The notes beneath the pieces were generated by a model, which did not search any database, was not told the origin of the DNA, and saw only the letters and a program-made list of their open reading frames with translations. Shown here piece after piece: positions 47,485 to 56,861 of a stretch of 64,000 nucleotides of DNA. This DNA comes from Sedimentisphaerales bacterium (lineage in GTDB: Bacteria; Planctomycetota; Phycisphaerae; Sedimentisphaerales; Anaerobacaceae), in contig JAFGLV010000114.1 in the NCBI GenBank assembly GCA_016927855.1, forward strand, positions 16,687 through 80,686. Direction: 5' to 3'. Position 1 is the stretch's first letter, and each line of letters begins with the position of its first letter. The translations under genes and the position numbers were made by a program.

Positions 47485-47676
47485 GTAGGGGCGAATAATC
47501 ATTCGCCCTTACCGGTGTCGCCATAAGAAACGCCAGGGCAGTAGGGACGCCATACGCGTCCCTACTGCCTTCCCTCCTTTTACGAACGTCCAACGAAATG
47601 CCCGTGCGATCTGTAGGGGCAGGCCCCCGTGCCTGCCCTAAGCCTGCCGAAGGGGCAACCACAGAGGGTTGCCCCC
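47485..47676. repeat. Composite repeat block upstream of rsgA
   Basis: In order: family B (GTAGGGGCGAATAATCATTC, 47485-47511), a GTAGGGACGCCAT/ACGCGTCCCTAC palindrome (47539-47567), family F (GTAGGGGCAGGCCCCCGTGC, 47613-47640), and an AGGGGCAACC/GGTTGCCCC unit (47651-47676). The stretch 47471-47830 holds no gene; the part after 47680 shows no recognisable site. Confidence 0.88.
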
Positions 47677-47830
47677 TGCTTGGTTTGTAAGCGCGAACAA
47701 GACCGAGGAGGGGGGTATTTGCGCTTGCCCAGGCCGAGCGAATCGGCTATGAACGTGGCCGCGTGGCGCGATGTCGCGGCCCATGGTTTGATGAAGAAAA
47801 CATAAAGCGGTTGTCAGGCGATACGACTAC

Positions 47831-48886
47831 ATGAAACTGTTAGATTTCGGTTTCGACGCATGGTTCGAGGGGCATGCCGCGGAGTTCGGCCAGGAGGGGT
47901 GTTGCTTTGCGCGTGTATGTGCTGTTGACCGGGGTTCCTACCTCGTAAGGAATGAGTCCGGAGAAATCCCGGCCCAGCTTTCAGGCAAGCTCTCCTATAA
48001 GATCGAAAGTCCCGTCGATCTGCCCTGTGTCGGAGATTGGGTGACGGCGCAGTATCACAACGATGACACCGCCGCGATCGTCCACCGGGTGTTTCCACGA
48101 AAGACGTTCTTGCGGCGCAAGACCGCAGGGGAGAGCATCGAGTTCCAGATGATTGCCGCCAATATCGACACCGCTTTCATCGTCCAATCGTGTCATTTTG
48201 ATTTCAATCCCCACCGCCTGGATCGATACCTGGTCATGGCGGCGGACGGACAGGTAGAACCGGTCGTCATTCTCACGAAGACGGATTTGATCGGCCAGGA
48301 CGAGCTGGCTCAAAAGCTCGCGCTTGTCCGCTCCGTCACCGACGCCAGGGTTCTCGCCCTCAGCAATGTCACCGGTATCGGGTTTGACGCATTTCGACAG
48401 ACGCTTTTGCCCGGAAGGACGTACTGCCTGCTGGGTTCATCAGGTGTGGGCAAGACGACGCTTATCAACCGTCTCATCGGCCAGGAAGCCTACAAAACAA
48501 ACGCGGTCAGCGCCACGGGTGAAGGCGCCCATACGACGTCCCGCCGACAGCTCATCATGCTCGGCGCCGGTGCGATGCTGATCGATACGCCTGGCATGCG
48601 CGAATTGGGCCTCCTCGGCGCCGGCGCTGGAGTCGACGCCGGTTTCGATGAGTTTGCCACGCTTTCCGCAAATTGTCGATATGGAGATTGCAGCCACGTA
48701 CACGAGCCCGGCTGTGCCATCCGCGCTGCGGTCGAAAGTGGAGAACTCAGTGAAGATCGCTATTCCAGCTACATCAAGCTCAAGAAGGAGTCCGAGCACC
48801 ACGAGATGTCATACCAGGAAAAACGCAAGAAGGACAAAGCCTTCGGCCGTTTCATCAAATCGGCCAAGAAACGAATGAAGGATTGA
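47831..48886 (+). CDS. rsgA: Ribosome small-subunit-dependent GTPase A
   Basis: 351 residues. The circularly permuted GTPase order of RsgA is clear: an N-terminal OB-fold, G4 TKTD (149-152), then G1 GSSGVGKT (202-209) and G3 DTPG (252-255). The C-terminal zinc knuckle has Cys282, Cys287, His289 and Cys295 (CRYGDCSHVHEPGC). A Lys-rich tail ends the protein. RsgA helps the late maturation of the 30S subunit and removes RbfA, in the cytoplasm. It is a housekeeping gene set between the pectin locus and the signalling block, with repeat blocks of similar composition on both sides. The ATG at 47831 gives a normal length; no strong ribosome binding site is visible. Confidence 0.96.
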   Translation: MKLLDFGFDAWFEGHAAEFGQEGCCFARVCAVDRGSYLVRNESGEIPAQLSGKLSYKIESPVDLPCVGDWVTAQYHNDDTAAIVHRVFPRKTFLRRKTAGESIEFQMIAANIDTAFIVQSCHFDFNPHRLDRYLVMAADGQVEPVVILTKTDLIGQDELAQKLALVRSVTDARVLALSNVTGIGFDAFRQTLLPGRTYCLLGSSGVGKTTLINRLIGQEAYKTNAVSATGEGAHTTSRRQLIMLGAGAMLIDTPGMRELGLLGAGAGVDAGFDEFATLSANCRYGDCSHVHEPGCAIRAAVESGELSEDRYSSYIKLKKESEHHEMSYQEKRKKDKAFGRFIKSAKKRMKD

Positions 48887-48938
48887 ACCACAGGCAGTGT
48901 CCCCCCGATTTCCTCAGTCGGCCTCGGCGGTGCTGTTT

Positions 48939-49082
48939 GTAGTGTGCCCGTATGGGCATACGCAGGGGCGAATGGTCATTCGTCCTTATCTGGCTTCCAG
49001 CAACATCCAACGGAATGACCGACATGATACGTAGGGGCAGGCCCCCGTGCCTGCCCGGGCAACCACAGGGGGTTGCCCCTAC
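48939..49082. repeat. Composite repeat block downstream of rsgA
   Basis: In order: family C (GTAGTGTGCCCGTATGGGCA, 48939-48960), family B (AGGGGCGAATGGTCATTCGT, from 48964), a spacer with CATCCAACGGAATGACC, and family F fused to the GGGCAACC unit (49031-49082). Spacer and order resemble the block before rsgA (which has CGTCCAACGAAATGCCC). The rest of 48887-49299 shows no supported gene. Confidence 0.88.
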
Positions 49083-49299
49083 CCGGTCCCGCTTTCCCCC
49101 TCCAAGCACAAATGCGACCGAAAAACCGAGCATTCCCGCTTGCCCCGTCCGCCCGCACATGCTACAATTATGGCCAAAGGTTGGAGAGAATCGCGTGACG
49201 ACAGTGCAAGAGACAGAGGTTTTGGGGAAGGTGCCTGCGACGTCAGTGATTGCGCATGAGATAAGTGTGGCATTCGCGGATTTGCGCAATGGAGAAGAC

Positions 49300-50214
49300 A
49301 TGAAGAAACGTGCTTACGTATTGGTCGTATTGGCGATGACTCTTGTCATGAGTTGCTCTAGAGAAAGACCCGAAAGTGAGGAGAAGGCTCAGGAGGGAGC
49401 CAAGCCACAAATGGAAGCAAGGAAACCGACTGAAACGGCTGTCGCAACTGGGACCCAGATTGTGTGTGACAAGTTCGAGTTGGTCACCAAGGTTACGGAT
49501 TCCACACTTGATCTTTCTGTAGATACCGATTTGCCTGACAATGCGGTTGTTATGGTTAGCGTATCAAGGTCGTATTTGAAAACGGGTGACTCTGCCGCAT
49601 ACTCCGAGAATTATTTCTCAGAAAGGGGCACTATCGGAAAATGGAAGTCCGAACACAGAATCTCTATTGCCGACGAGGCCTGGAAGACGGCACTCAGCGC
49701 TAGGCAAGAATTGGTGTCCAGATTCGGAGCTAGTTTTGATGTTGCATCCGTCAGCGAGAAGATCAGAGTGAGTATGCTAGTTCCTATTAACCAACCAGAT
49801 TCCAAGTTTGGAGATAGGAATCGGAATCTTATCGGTAGAGCGGTAACGATGCGGGAAGGAGGTCTTTGTGTTGTCAGGGGTGAAGATGAGATAGAGTACC
49901 CATTGAGTGCGCCGCCCACAGGGGAGTCTCCATTTCCTAATCTGGATCCCCTTGGACTTGACATTGGTGAAAGCTACGTTGTTTCAAAGCAAACAGCCGT
50001 AATGCCGTCTCACAGCCCTGCTGATCCTATGGCAGCTATACAACAGATGAGGTACATTCCTCAAGGGGGAGGGTTTAAGGTTCTTGAAGTGTACAGGGAG
50101 AAAACGAATCCGTGGTACAAAGTGATCGCCTTTGACCAGAGAGCGGAGCAAATTGGAGCAGGCTGGATTAATAGCACGGCGCTCTTTGGGCAACAATTAG
50201 CGGCGTACAGATGA
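49300..50214 (+). CDS. Putative lipoprotein of unknown function, low G+C
   Basis: 304 residues from the ATG at 49300, behind GGAGAAG; a frame open back to 48952 runs through repeat DNA. MKKRAYVLVVLAMTLVMSC is a lipoprotein signal with Cys19. A charged linker (RERPESEEKAQEGAKPQMEA) leads to a mixed alpha/beta region that I do not recognise. Segments such as FKVLEVYREKTNPWYKVIAF and AGWINSTALFGQQLAAY resemble the end of an SH3-like fold, which is only an impression. Base composition drops sharply: the 60 bases at 49501 contain 26 G or C, far below the neighbouring genes. This suggests recent acquisition or a different selective history. No functional partner is adjacent. Confidence 0.75.
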   Translation: MKKRAYVLVVLAMTLVMSCSRERPESEEKAQEGAKPQMEARKPTETAVATGTQIVCDKFELVTKVTDSTLDLSVDTDLPDNAVVMVSVSRSYLKTGDSAAYSENYFSERGTIGKWKSEHRISIADEAWKTALSARQELVSRFGASFDVASVSEKIRVSMLVPINQPDSKFGDRNRNLIGRAVTMREGGLCVVRGEDEIEYPLSAPPTGESPFPNLDPLGLDIGESYVVSKQTAVMPSHSPADPMAAIQQMRYIPQGGGFKVLEVYREKTNPWYKVIAFDQRAEQIGAGWINSTALFGQQLAAYR

Positions 50215-50404
50215 CGTATATGATCCCTAAAATGGCGTGCAGCAGATGGCGCTGTGTGTCGCTGCGCTCTTCACTCTCGCGTGGATTTGCTGAAACGCGC
50301 GACGGGGCCATAGACAATCGGCGAGGCAGACATGGCTGCATCGGAATACGCACTGGTCGTATGTGTCTTCCTTGTGCTACCGCTCCAGTCTCGCCTTGGT
50401 GCTG

Positions 50405-50986
50405 TTAGGCGTTGAGTTTCTCCAGCAGCCAGGCCATGTTTTGGCCGAGGATTTGCATCGTTTTCATGCCCTCTTCATCTTGGTTGACTTCGCCGATGGC
50501 GCGGCCGATGCCCATGTTCCAGTAGATCGAGCCGGGGACGATCATTTGGCCGATCAGGAAGAAGTGGTTGATCGAGTCGAAGGCGTGGATCGAGCCGGCC
50601 CGCCGGACGGCCACCACCGCCGCGCCGATCTTGCGTTTGAGCATGTCGCCATTGGAGCGGGAAACGTAGCCAGCGCGGTCGATCAGGGCTTTCATCTCCG
50701 ACGTGATGTCGGCGAAATAGGTCGGTGAGGCCAGGATGATGCCGTCGGCGGCGACCATCTTGGCGATGCAGTCGTTCACGATATCGCTGGTGATGACGCA
50801 CCGCTGATTCTGGTTCTCGCGGCATTTCCCGCAGGCGGTGCAACCGCGGATGGTCTGGCCGGCCAGTTGGACCAGTTCCGTTTCGATGCCTTCGGCCTCC
50901 AGCGCGGCGAAGACCTGCCTGACCAATATCGCGGTGTTTCCGTCCTTGCGGGCGCTGCCGTTGAATGCGGCTACCTTCATGCTCAT
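50405..50986 (-). CDS. Flavodoxin-like NAD(P)H-dependent FMN reductase / iron-sulfur flavoprotein-type
   Basis: 193 residues. [16 protein letters not shown] is the FMN phosphate-binding loop of the flavodoxin-like reductase family, followed by [18 protein letters not shown], a cysteine cluster typical of the iron-sulfur flavoprotein branch, and [20 protein letters not shown], the second flavin-contacting loop. Such proteins bind FMN and reduce quinones or act in anaerobic electron transfer in the cytoplasm. Whether the Cys cluster holds a 4Fe-4S centre cannot be decided from sequence. It stands alone on the minus strand, divergent from the coiled-coil gene at 51233. 50215-50404 between it and the lipoprotein shows nothing recognisable. 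Confidence 0.87.
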   Translation of the reverse strand: MSMKVAAFNGSARKDGNTAILVRQVFAALEAEGIETELVQLAGQTIRGCTACGKCRENQNQRCVITSDIVNDCIAKMVAADGIILASPTYFADITSEMKALIDRAGYVSRSNGDMLKRKIGAAVVAVRRAGSIHAFDSINHFFLIGQMIVPGSIYWNMGIGRAIGEVNQDEEGMKTMQILGQNMAWLLEKLNA

Positions 50987-51066
50987 AGGTCCTTTCTGCT
51001 TCTTGGGTTACATCGCTGTTTCATGGGGTCGCATTTTATCGGGCGATGCCCCGAGCTGCAAGGGAG

Positions 51067-51108
51067 CGATAGGTCCTATTCGACCTATAGGACCTATGGG
51101 ACCAATCG
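51067..51108. repeat. Family-G palindrome in divergent intergenic region
   Basis: CGATAGGTCCTATTCGACCT then ATAGGACCTATGGGACC. The GGTCCTATTCG and CCTATGGGACC parts match the unit at 4251-4283. It lies between divergent genes; no promoter was recognised in 50987-51232. Confidence 0.8.
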
Positions 51109-51232
51109 CCTTTCGTCTGTGACTTTTTCCCGGCAATAAAGGAAATCGGCCTGCGACCAACCTAATGTGGCCGCATTGGCGGCTGGGAAAAAGTCAATCA
51201 ATGGGGCAAGAGAGGTTTTTAGGAGTCGTACC

Positions 51233-52066
51233 ATGATTACCAAATGGCTGAAATTGGGTGTGATCGGGACAGTTAGCCTGGCGCTCTTGGGTGGGCTGAT
51301 CTTTGGCAAAGACGTCATCAGCTACGTCAGCAGCTCCGCCCGGGAGATTCGGCAAGTGGCCAAAGACGCGGTCCCGATCGAATTCGAACTGAGACGGGCC
51401 CGCGATCTGCTCGAAGACATCATCCCGGAGATGCATGCGAATATCAGGCTGATCGCGCAGGAAGAGGTGGAAGTGGCCGCGCTCAAAGGCGAAATCACCA
51501 AGGGTCAGGAGAACCTCGAGGAGGAACGGACCAAGATCAAGACCCTCCGGGCCTCGCTGGAGACGCCTCGACCCCAGTACACCTTCGCCGAACGGCGCTA
51601 CACGCGCGACGACGTGAAGGCGGATCTGGCGGCTCGTTTCGAGCGTCTCAAGGAGAGCGAGCTGATCCTGGCCAGCAAGGAACGGCTGCTCGACTCGCGC
51701 GAACAGTCGTTGCAGGCGGCGATGCATCTGCTCGAAAAGACGCGCAACGAAAAGCGCCTGCTGGAGAACAAGATCGAGGCTTTGGCGGCTCAGTATCGCC
51801 TGGTGAAGGCTTCTGCTGTCGGCTCGCCGATCCAGGTGGACAACAGCAAACTGGCCCAGACCGAGAAGCTCATCGCTCAGATCCAGAAGCGTCTGGACGT
51901 CGCGGAGCGCGTTCTGGCCCATGAGAGCCGGTTCGTGCAGTCGATCCCCGTCGAGACGGTCGTGGAAGAAGACCTCGTGGCCCAGGTCGATGAGTACTTT
52001 GAAAACCGACGGAACCCGGCCGAGAGCTCTGCTGCCGTCGCGATGGCGCCAGGCCAGCAAGATTGA
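51233..52066 (+). CDS. Membrane-anchored coiled-coil protein
   Basis: 277 residues from the ATG at 51233, with TAGGAG upstream; a start at 51167 would put an unlikely leader before the membrane segment. One N-terminal transmembrane helix (WLKLGVIGTVSLALLGGLIF) is followed by a long charged coiled coil (IEFELRRARDLLEDIIPEMH, EVAALKGEITKGQENLEEER, SELILASKERLLDSREQSLQ, EKRLLENKIEALAAQYRLVK). An RYTRDDVKADLAARFERLK segment sits between coils. The family is not known to me by function. It precedes the FHA and kinase genes by 54 bases and is likely part of that membrane signalling block, perhaps as a scaffold (inference). Confidence 0.8.
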   Translation: MITKWLKLGVIGTVSLALLGGLIFGKDVISYVSSSAREIRQVAKDAVPIEFELRRARDLLEDIIPEMHANIRLIAQEEVEVAALKGEITKGQENLEEERTKIKTLRASLETPRPQYTFAERRYTRDDVKADLAARFERLKESELILASKERLLDSREQSLQAAMHLLEKTRNEKRLLENKIEALAAQYRLVKASAVGSPIQVDNSKLAQTEKLIAQIQKRLDVAERVLAHESRFVQSIPVETVVEEDLVAQVDEYFENRRNPAESSAAVAMAPGQQD

Positions 52067-52120
52067 CGATCTGCCGCAAACGGGTTAGAATCGTAAATCC
52101 AAGACGCAAAGGGCCTTGCC

Positions 52121-53713
52121 GTGTTGATCCTGCGAATCAAACAAGCTGAGTGTGCGTTGGCCGACGGCCGACTCGACGAGGCCTTTGAGGTCGCGCGAGC
52201 CGACGACGTCAGGCGTCATCGTCACGGTCAGAGGCTGGTCGGACGGCTCACCCGGGCGCTGATTCAGCGCGGGCAAACGAGCCTGGATGCCGGCCAGCTT
52301 CAACCGGCGTTAGCTGACTGCAATAAGGCCGAGAGGCTGGGCGGCAATCTGCCTGAGATCGCCCGGCTTCGGGCGGCTGTATGTGCTGCCATGGCGCAGC
52401 AGCAGCAAGGGCACCAGCAGGAGGCTTTGCGGGTCGCCCAGGCGAAACGGCGCATCGCCGACGGTTGGCATTCCGTCGGCGCGCAAATCCTGGGCGACGC
52501 GTCGGCCGATGACGGCCAGGCCCAATTGCTGCGACAAGAGCTTGTGGCCGTGAGGCTCCAGACCGAAGATGCGCTCGCCAAGGCTGAGCAGGCGCTCAAG
52601 CACGGCGACGTCGAGGCGGCAGTAGACCTGATTCGAGCCGCCGGCATTGCCCAGAACAAGAACGGTCAGGTCGGCGGACTGCTGCGTGAGATCCGGCGGC
52701 AGGCGACCGAGCAGGTCAGGTCGCGTCTGGAGCAGGGACGGATCGACCGGGCTCAATCGCTCCTGCAGCGATTGACTCCGCTCAACGGCGACTGCGAGGA
52801 AGTCGAGGACCTGCGCCGCGCGTTGACCCAGTGCCATGAGGCGGCGGAGCTCGTCGCGGCCGGCAATCCCGGCGCCGCTTTGCCGCTCTTGCGTAAGGCC
52901 AAGGCCATCTGCCCTTCGGCCCGATGGCTCGACAAGGTCCTGGCCGACGTCCGGCAGGCGGTCGAGGCGCTGGCTGAGCTGGACGCCGGACCGTTGGGTC
53001 TGAGCATTGCCGACGCTTCACATTGCAGATCGCAGAATGCGGATTGCCGATTGGAGTCGTTCCCGGCCGCGAATCCGCACCCCGAAATCTGCAATCCGAA
53101 ATTCGAGAAGATGGGAACTGAAGATCTGCCTTCGCAATTCGTCATGCAGATGGACGGGATCGGTAGCTATCTGGTCTTCCGTAACGCCCGCGTGACGGTC
53201 GGTCCGATCAGCTCGTCGAGCAGACCCATGCTGGGGCTGATGGCCGAGCCCGACCTGCCGGTGATCAGTATCGAGCGCGTCGACGGCGACTATTTCGTGC
53301 GCTCGGACAAGACCATCGAGGTCAACGGTCAACCGGTGAAGGAGAAGCTGCTCGCCGACGGCGACGCGATCGCGCTGTCGGCTCGCTGCCGGATGCGATT
53401 CCGTCTGCCGAACCCGGCGAGTGAGACGGCGATGCTGATGCTCTCGGGCGCCCGGCTGGGCCGGCCCGACATTCGGCACGTCATTCTCATGGGCCGCGAT
53501 ATTCTCGCCGGGCCTTACACGAACAACCATGTCCAGACGGAGCACCTGGACGAAAACGTAACGTTCTTCGTGCAGAACGACCGGTTGTTGTGCCGTGCCG
53601 CTCAGCCCGTCAGTGTGGGCGAACGACCGATGCAGCCGAGCGTAGGCTTGACTGTAGACACGCCAATCCGCGTTGGCTCACTGTCGATGGTCCTGACCAG
53701 GTTTCAGGCGTAG
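52121..53713 (+). CDS. FHA-domain protein with helical N-terminus and repeat-derived linker
   Basis: 530 residues from a GTG at 52121, seven bases after AAAGGG. Residues 1-295 are helical, TPR-like repeats (QAECALADGRLDEAFEVARA, QTSLDAGQLQPALADCNKAE, AEQALKHGDVEAAVDLIRAA). Residues about 355-445 resemble an FHA phosphothreonine-binding fold (VISIERVDGDYFVRSDKTIE, VNGQPVKEKLLADGDAIALS), followed by a second related beta-rich region (ILMGRDILAGPYTNNHVQTE). Between them, residues about 301-330 are encoded by a dispersed repeat (CRSQNADCRLESF, NPHPEICNPKFE). FHA proteins next to Ser/Thr kinases usually bind the kinase's phosphorylated targets. No membrane segment, so cytoplasmic. The kinase gene starts 43 bases later. 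Confidence 0.75.
   Translation: MLILRIKQAECALADGRLDEAFEVARADDVRRHRHGQRLVGRLTRALIQRGQTSLDAGQLQPALADCNKAERLGGNLPEIARLRAAVCAAMAQQQQGHQQEALRVAQAKRRIADGWHSVGAQILGDASADDGQAQLLRQELVAVRLQTEDALAKAEQALKHGDVEAAVDLIRAAGIAQNKNGQVGGLLREIRRQATEQVRSRLEQGRIDRAQSLLQRLTPLNGDCEEVEDLRRALTQCHEAAELVAAGNPGAALPLLRKAKAICPSARWLDKVLADVRQAVEALAELDAGPLGLSIADASHCRSQNADCRLESFPAANPHPEICNPKFEKMGTEDLPSQFVMQMDGIGSYLVFRNARVTVGPISSSSRPMLGLMAEPDLPVISIERVDGDYFVRSDKTIEVNGQPVKEKLLADGDAIALSARCRMRFRLPNPASETAMLMLSGARLGRPDIRHVILMGRDILAGPYTNNHVQTEHLDENVTFFVQNDRLLCRAAQPVSVGERPMQPSVGLTVDTPIRVGSLSMVLTRFQA
53021..53105. repeat. Family-H dispersed repeat inside the FHA gene
   Basis: Left part CATTGCAGATCGCAGAATGC then GGATTGCCGATTGG; right part CGAATCCGCACCCCGAAATC then TGCAATCCGAAATTCG. 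The two parts are imperfect inverted copies around a GC-rich centre, and the whole unit is coding and in frame. Confidence 0.8.
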
Positions 53714-53756
53714 CCGACCACAAAATATGACGACCTTATAATCCGGCAGAAGACCT

Positions 53757-56700
53757 ATGGAAGCGTACCAATACAAACATGGAGACCGGCCTCTGGAAGG
53801 ATTCACGATCCAGCGTGCGGCCGGACGCGGCGGCTTCGGCGAGGTGTACTACGCCATCAGCGACAGCGGCCGCCAGGTGGCGCTCAAGGTGGTCCAGACC
53901 CACGAGCAGATCGAGCTGCGCGGCATCAGCCAGTGCATGAATCTCAAGAGCCCCCACCTGGTGACGGTCTTCGACGTCAAACACAACGACCAGGGCCGGC
54001 CTTTCGTCATCATGGAATACGTCTCGGGACCGTCGCTGAGCGACCTGTTGAAAGAAGCGCCGGGAGGGCTCGGCACTCAGAAGGCCGCGTTCTTCCTGCG
54101 CGAAATCGCCAAGGGTCTGTCCTATTTGCACGAATGCGGAATCGTACACCGGGACCTCAAGCCGAGCAACATCTTCTACGAGAACGGCTACGTCAAGATC
54201 GGCGACTACGGCCTGACCAAAGCGATCAGCACCAGCCACCACGTCAGCCATACCATCACGGTCGGTACCGTTCACTACATGGCGCCGGAGATCGGCGCGG
54301 GCCGCTACGATCGCAGCGTGGATATCTACGCGATGGGTGTCCTGCTCTATGAGATGCTCACCGGCCAGGTTCCCTTCCTCGGCGCCAGTCCCGCTGAGAT
54401 CCTGATGAAGCACCTGTCTGCGGCTCCCGACCTGACCCACATCGAGGAGCCATTCCGCCGGGTGATCTGCCGCGCGATGGCTAAGGACCCGGCCGAGCGC
54501 TACCAAACGGTCCAGGAGATGGTCGAGGACATCTTCGGCGCCGAGCACGTACGCAACAGCGTCTCGCAGTTCTCGCCGGAGGAGCTCTCGGTCATCGCTG
54601 GCCACGTGGCGCAGAAGATCGGTCGCGCGCAGCCGGCCGCTGGTGCGTACCAGCCCGCCGGCGCACAAGGCAAGGACCAGAGTGATTTCAGCAAACAGAT
54701 CGGCCAGAAAGCCGAGCGCATCGCCCAGAAGGCCGAGCAGTTCGCCAAGAAGGCGGAGGTCTTCAGCGGCCAGGTCGCCGGCAAGTTCAAGGCCGCCAAG
54801 GAGCGCTCCCAAGAGTCCGGCCAGAACGTCGTCATTGCCGACTCCCTCCTCACCGGCCAACGCATGACCTTGGCGCTGACGGCAATGGCGGCCGTCGCCT
54901 TCGGAGCAGGCATGCTCAGTGGCAACGAGTTCTTCCCCGCCGCCATATTCGTCTTTGTCATGGTCGGCATTGCTTCGAAGGTGATCGTGTTCTCCCGCCG
55001 CCGATGGTGGGCGGCGCTGGATGAGGACACGAAATGGCTGGGAAAAGCCGCCACGTGTTTCGGCGCGGCGTTCTTAGCGGTTCTGGCCGCGAGCATCATC
55101 GATGGCGTGTTCGGCATCGGGCTCTTCCGCGGCCAAGGGTTCGGACCATTTCGCTTCTTCCGGTTCCCCTTTGCCGGCGGTGTGTTCAGAGGCCAGAGCG
55201 GTCAGTTCCTCGCGCTGGCTCTGCCGATGCTGCTGGTGGATTGGCTCAAGATCACCGGCCCCCAACGGTCGAAGCGCATTGAGCTCGGCCATGCGATCTG
55301 GGTTGGCTTCCTCGGTTTTGTCGCGGGCAACATCTTCGGTCTGCCGCCGGTCATCACCGCTTGCGTGCTGGCCGGGACGGTGCTTGTGGTCCAGGCCGTC
55401 AGTCCGGTCGGCCGCCCCATGGCGGCTGCGGTTGCGGCCGAGGCGCATACCAAACGTCAAAGCGGTATCGTCGGTCTGGTTCGACCTGTCCGACCTCAAG
55501 TGCGCACGCTGTGGCTGATCGGTTCTCTGATGAGTCTGGGCCTGGGTCTGTTCCTCGTCATCCTGGCCGGCACCAGCTTGCGCGGCGACGAATTCGGCTT
55601 CTCCGTGGCTTTTGGCGTGGATTCCTTTATCATCGCGGCGTTCTGCTTCATCATGATGTGCCGCACGACCTTCGCCGGGTGGTACCGCTATCTCGTTCGT
55701 CCCCTGGTCCTCCTGGCCTGCATCCTCACTACGGTCACCACGTCCATTCTTATGGGCAACTTGCGCATGCACGGCGACGAGCAGGCCGTGGCCACCTTCT
55801 TCATCATCTTCCCGAACATCCTGTTCCTGGTCTTTCTGTTCACACCGGCACGGCTGTTCGGCGCTCCGGACTCCAGCGAGGTGCGGCGCCAGGCGTCGCG
55901 CTACGCGGCGCCGCCATCAGGCCCGATCTCGCAACGCAAGAGGCTGACCGCCCTGCTGCTGGCGCTGATATCGTTCACCATCGCCCCGTTTGCCGGGATG
56001 CAGCGGTTCTACGTCGGCAAGGTCGGGACCGGGATCCTCTGGCTGTTCACGTGGGGCCTGTTCGGGATCGGCCAGTTGATCGATATCATCATGATCGCGA
56101 CCGGACAGTTCCGCGACAGCTACGGTCTGCCGCTGGTGCTCTGGAGGAATCCCGCCGGTGCCGCGGCCGGGTCATCCGCTCACAGGATCGCCGCGCCGGC
56201 GCCTGCGGTGCAGACTGACGTGAAGCCCAACGAAGCGGGGCCGGCAAGGCAAGCCGTCGAAGAGACCCCGACGCCTGTCCCCCAGCCGCCGTCTTCACCT
56301 TCCTACGCGAGTACCGGGACGTTCATGTACGAGCCCTGGCATCCGTTCAGCGGGTTTCTCGCCGGAGTAGGCCATCTGTTGGTATTCGTGGCGTTCCTGG
56401 TCGGCATGGCGCTGGCGCTGCAACTGCCCATGATGGTCTCGCTGGGTTTTCCTGAGCCTTCACTGGCGCAAGAGATCGAGCAGGCCTTCGGACCCAACTG
56501 GGTGGGTGGTATCGAGAAGGTTGCCTTGGCTGGTGCCACGATTGTCTTCCTCTTCGGCGCGATGCTCATCATTATCGGCCGGCGGGTCCACGGCATCCTG
56601 CACATCCTGCGCGCCCTGATCGGGTTGGGCGGAATCGGGACGACCACCATGTTCATGGTCGATGAGCTGATCTACCAGTATCGGTTTCGCAACGAACCGC

Positions 56701-56861
56701 CTCAGACTTATATGGAAATCCTGCAACAGCTTAGCGTCGAAACGTTGGCCATCGGCGGTATCTTCATCGTGATTTCTATTGCGGTCCTGGCCTGGCCGCC
56801 GCGTCGTCGCCAGCCCGTTCTTGCACCGATGCCTATGCCCAACCAGGGGGTGAGCGTATGA
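53757..56861 (+). CDS. Membrane Ser/Thr protein kinase with TM2 domain
   Basis: 1034 residues. Kinase domain about 14-275: glycine loop GRGGFGEV (23-30), Lys44 in VALKVV, catalytic Asp133 in HRDLKPSN, DYG (150-152) in place of the usual DFG, and APE (176-178). An Ala/Lys/Glu-rich helical stretch (about 310-345) joins it to many transmembrane segments (about 360-690). Residues about 728-790 match a TM2 domain (KRLTALLLALISFTIAPFAG, MQRFYVGKVGTGILWLFTWG). Two further membrane pairs follow near the end. It would phosphorylate partners such as the adjacent FHA protein's ligands, on the cytoplasmic side. Its stop overlaps the next gene's start (ATGA). The ribosome binding site is weak. Confidence 0.93.
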   Translation: MEAYQYKHGDRPLEGFTIQRAAGRGGFGEVYYAISDSGRQVALKVVQTHEQIELRGISQCMNLKSPHLVTVFDVKHNDQGRPFVIMEYVSGPSLSDLLKEAPGGLGTQKAAFFLREIAKGLSYLHECGIVHRDLKPSNIFYENGYVKIGDYGLTKAISTSHHVSHTITVGTVHYMAPEIGAGRYDRSVDIYAMGVLLYEMLTGQVPFLGASPAEILMKHLSAAPDLTHIEEPFRRVICRAMAKDPAERYQTVQEMVEDIFGAEHVRNSVSQFSPEELSVIAGHVAQKIGRAQPAAGAYQPAGAQGKDQSDFSKQIGQKAERIAQKAEQFAKKAEVFSGQVAGKFKAAKERSQESGQNVVIADSLLTGQRMTLALTAMAAVAFGAGMLSGNEFFPAAIFVFVMVGIASKVIVFSRRRWWAALDEDTKWLGKAATCFGAAFLAVLAASIIDGVFGIGLFRGQGFGPFRFFRFPFAGGVFRGQSGQFLALALPMLLVDWLKITGPQRSKRIELGHAIWVGFLGFVAGNIFGLPPVITACVLAGTVLVVQAVSPVGRPMAAAVAAEAHTKRQSGIVGLVRPVRPQVRTLWLIGSLMSLGLGLFLVILAGTSLRGDEFGFSVAFGVDSFIIAAFCFIMMCRTTFAGWYRYLVRPLVLLACILTTVTTSILMGNLRMHGDEQAVATFFIIFPNILFLVFLFTPARLFGAPDSSEVRRQASRYAAPPSGPISQRKRLTALLLALISFTIAPFAGMQRFYVGKVGTGILWLFTWGLFGIGQLIDIIMIATGQFRDSYGLPLVLWRNPAGAAAGSSAHRIAAPAPAVQTDVKPNEAGPARQAVEETPTPVPQPPSSPSYASTGTFMYEPWHPFSGFLAGVGHLLVFVAFLVGMALALQLPMMVSLGFPEPSLAQEIEQAFGPNWVGGIEKVALAGATIVFLFGAMLIIIGRRVHGILHILRALIGLGGIGTTTMFMVDELIYQYRFRNEPPQTYMEILQQLSVETLAIGGIFIVISIAVLAWPPRRRQPVLAPMPMPNQGVSV

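Noticed and set aside
50363..50728. Plus-strand open frame opposite the flavoprotein
   Set aside because: Shadow of the minus-strand gene with FMN-binding motifs.
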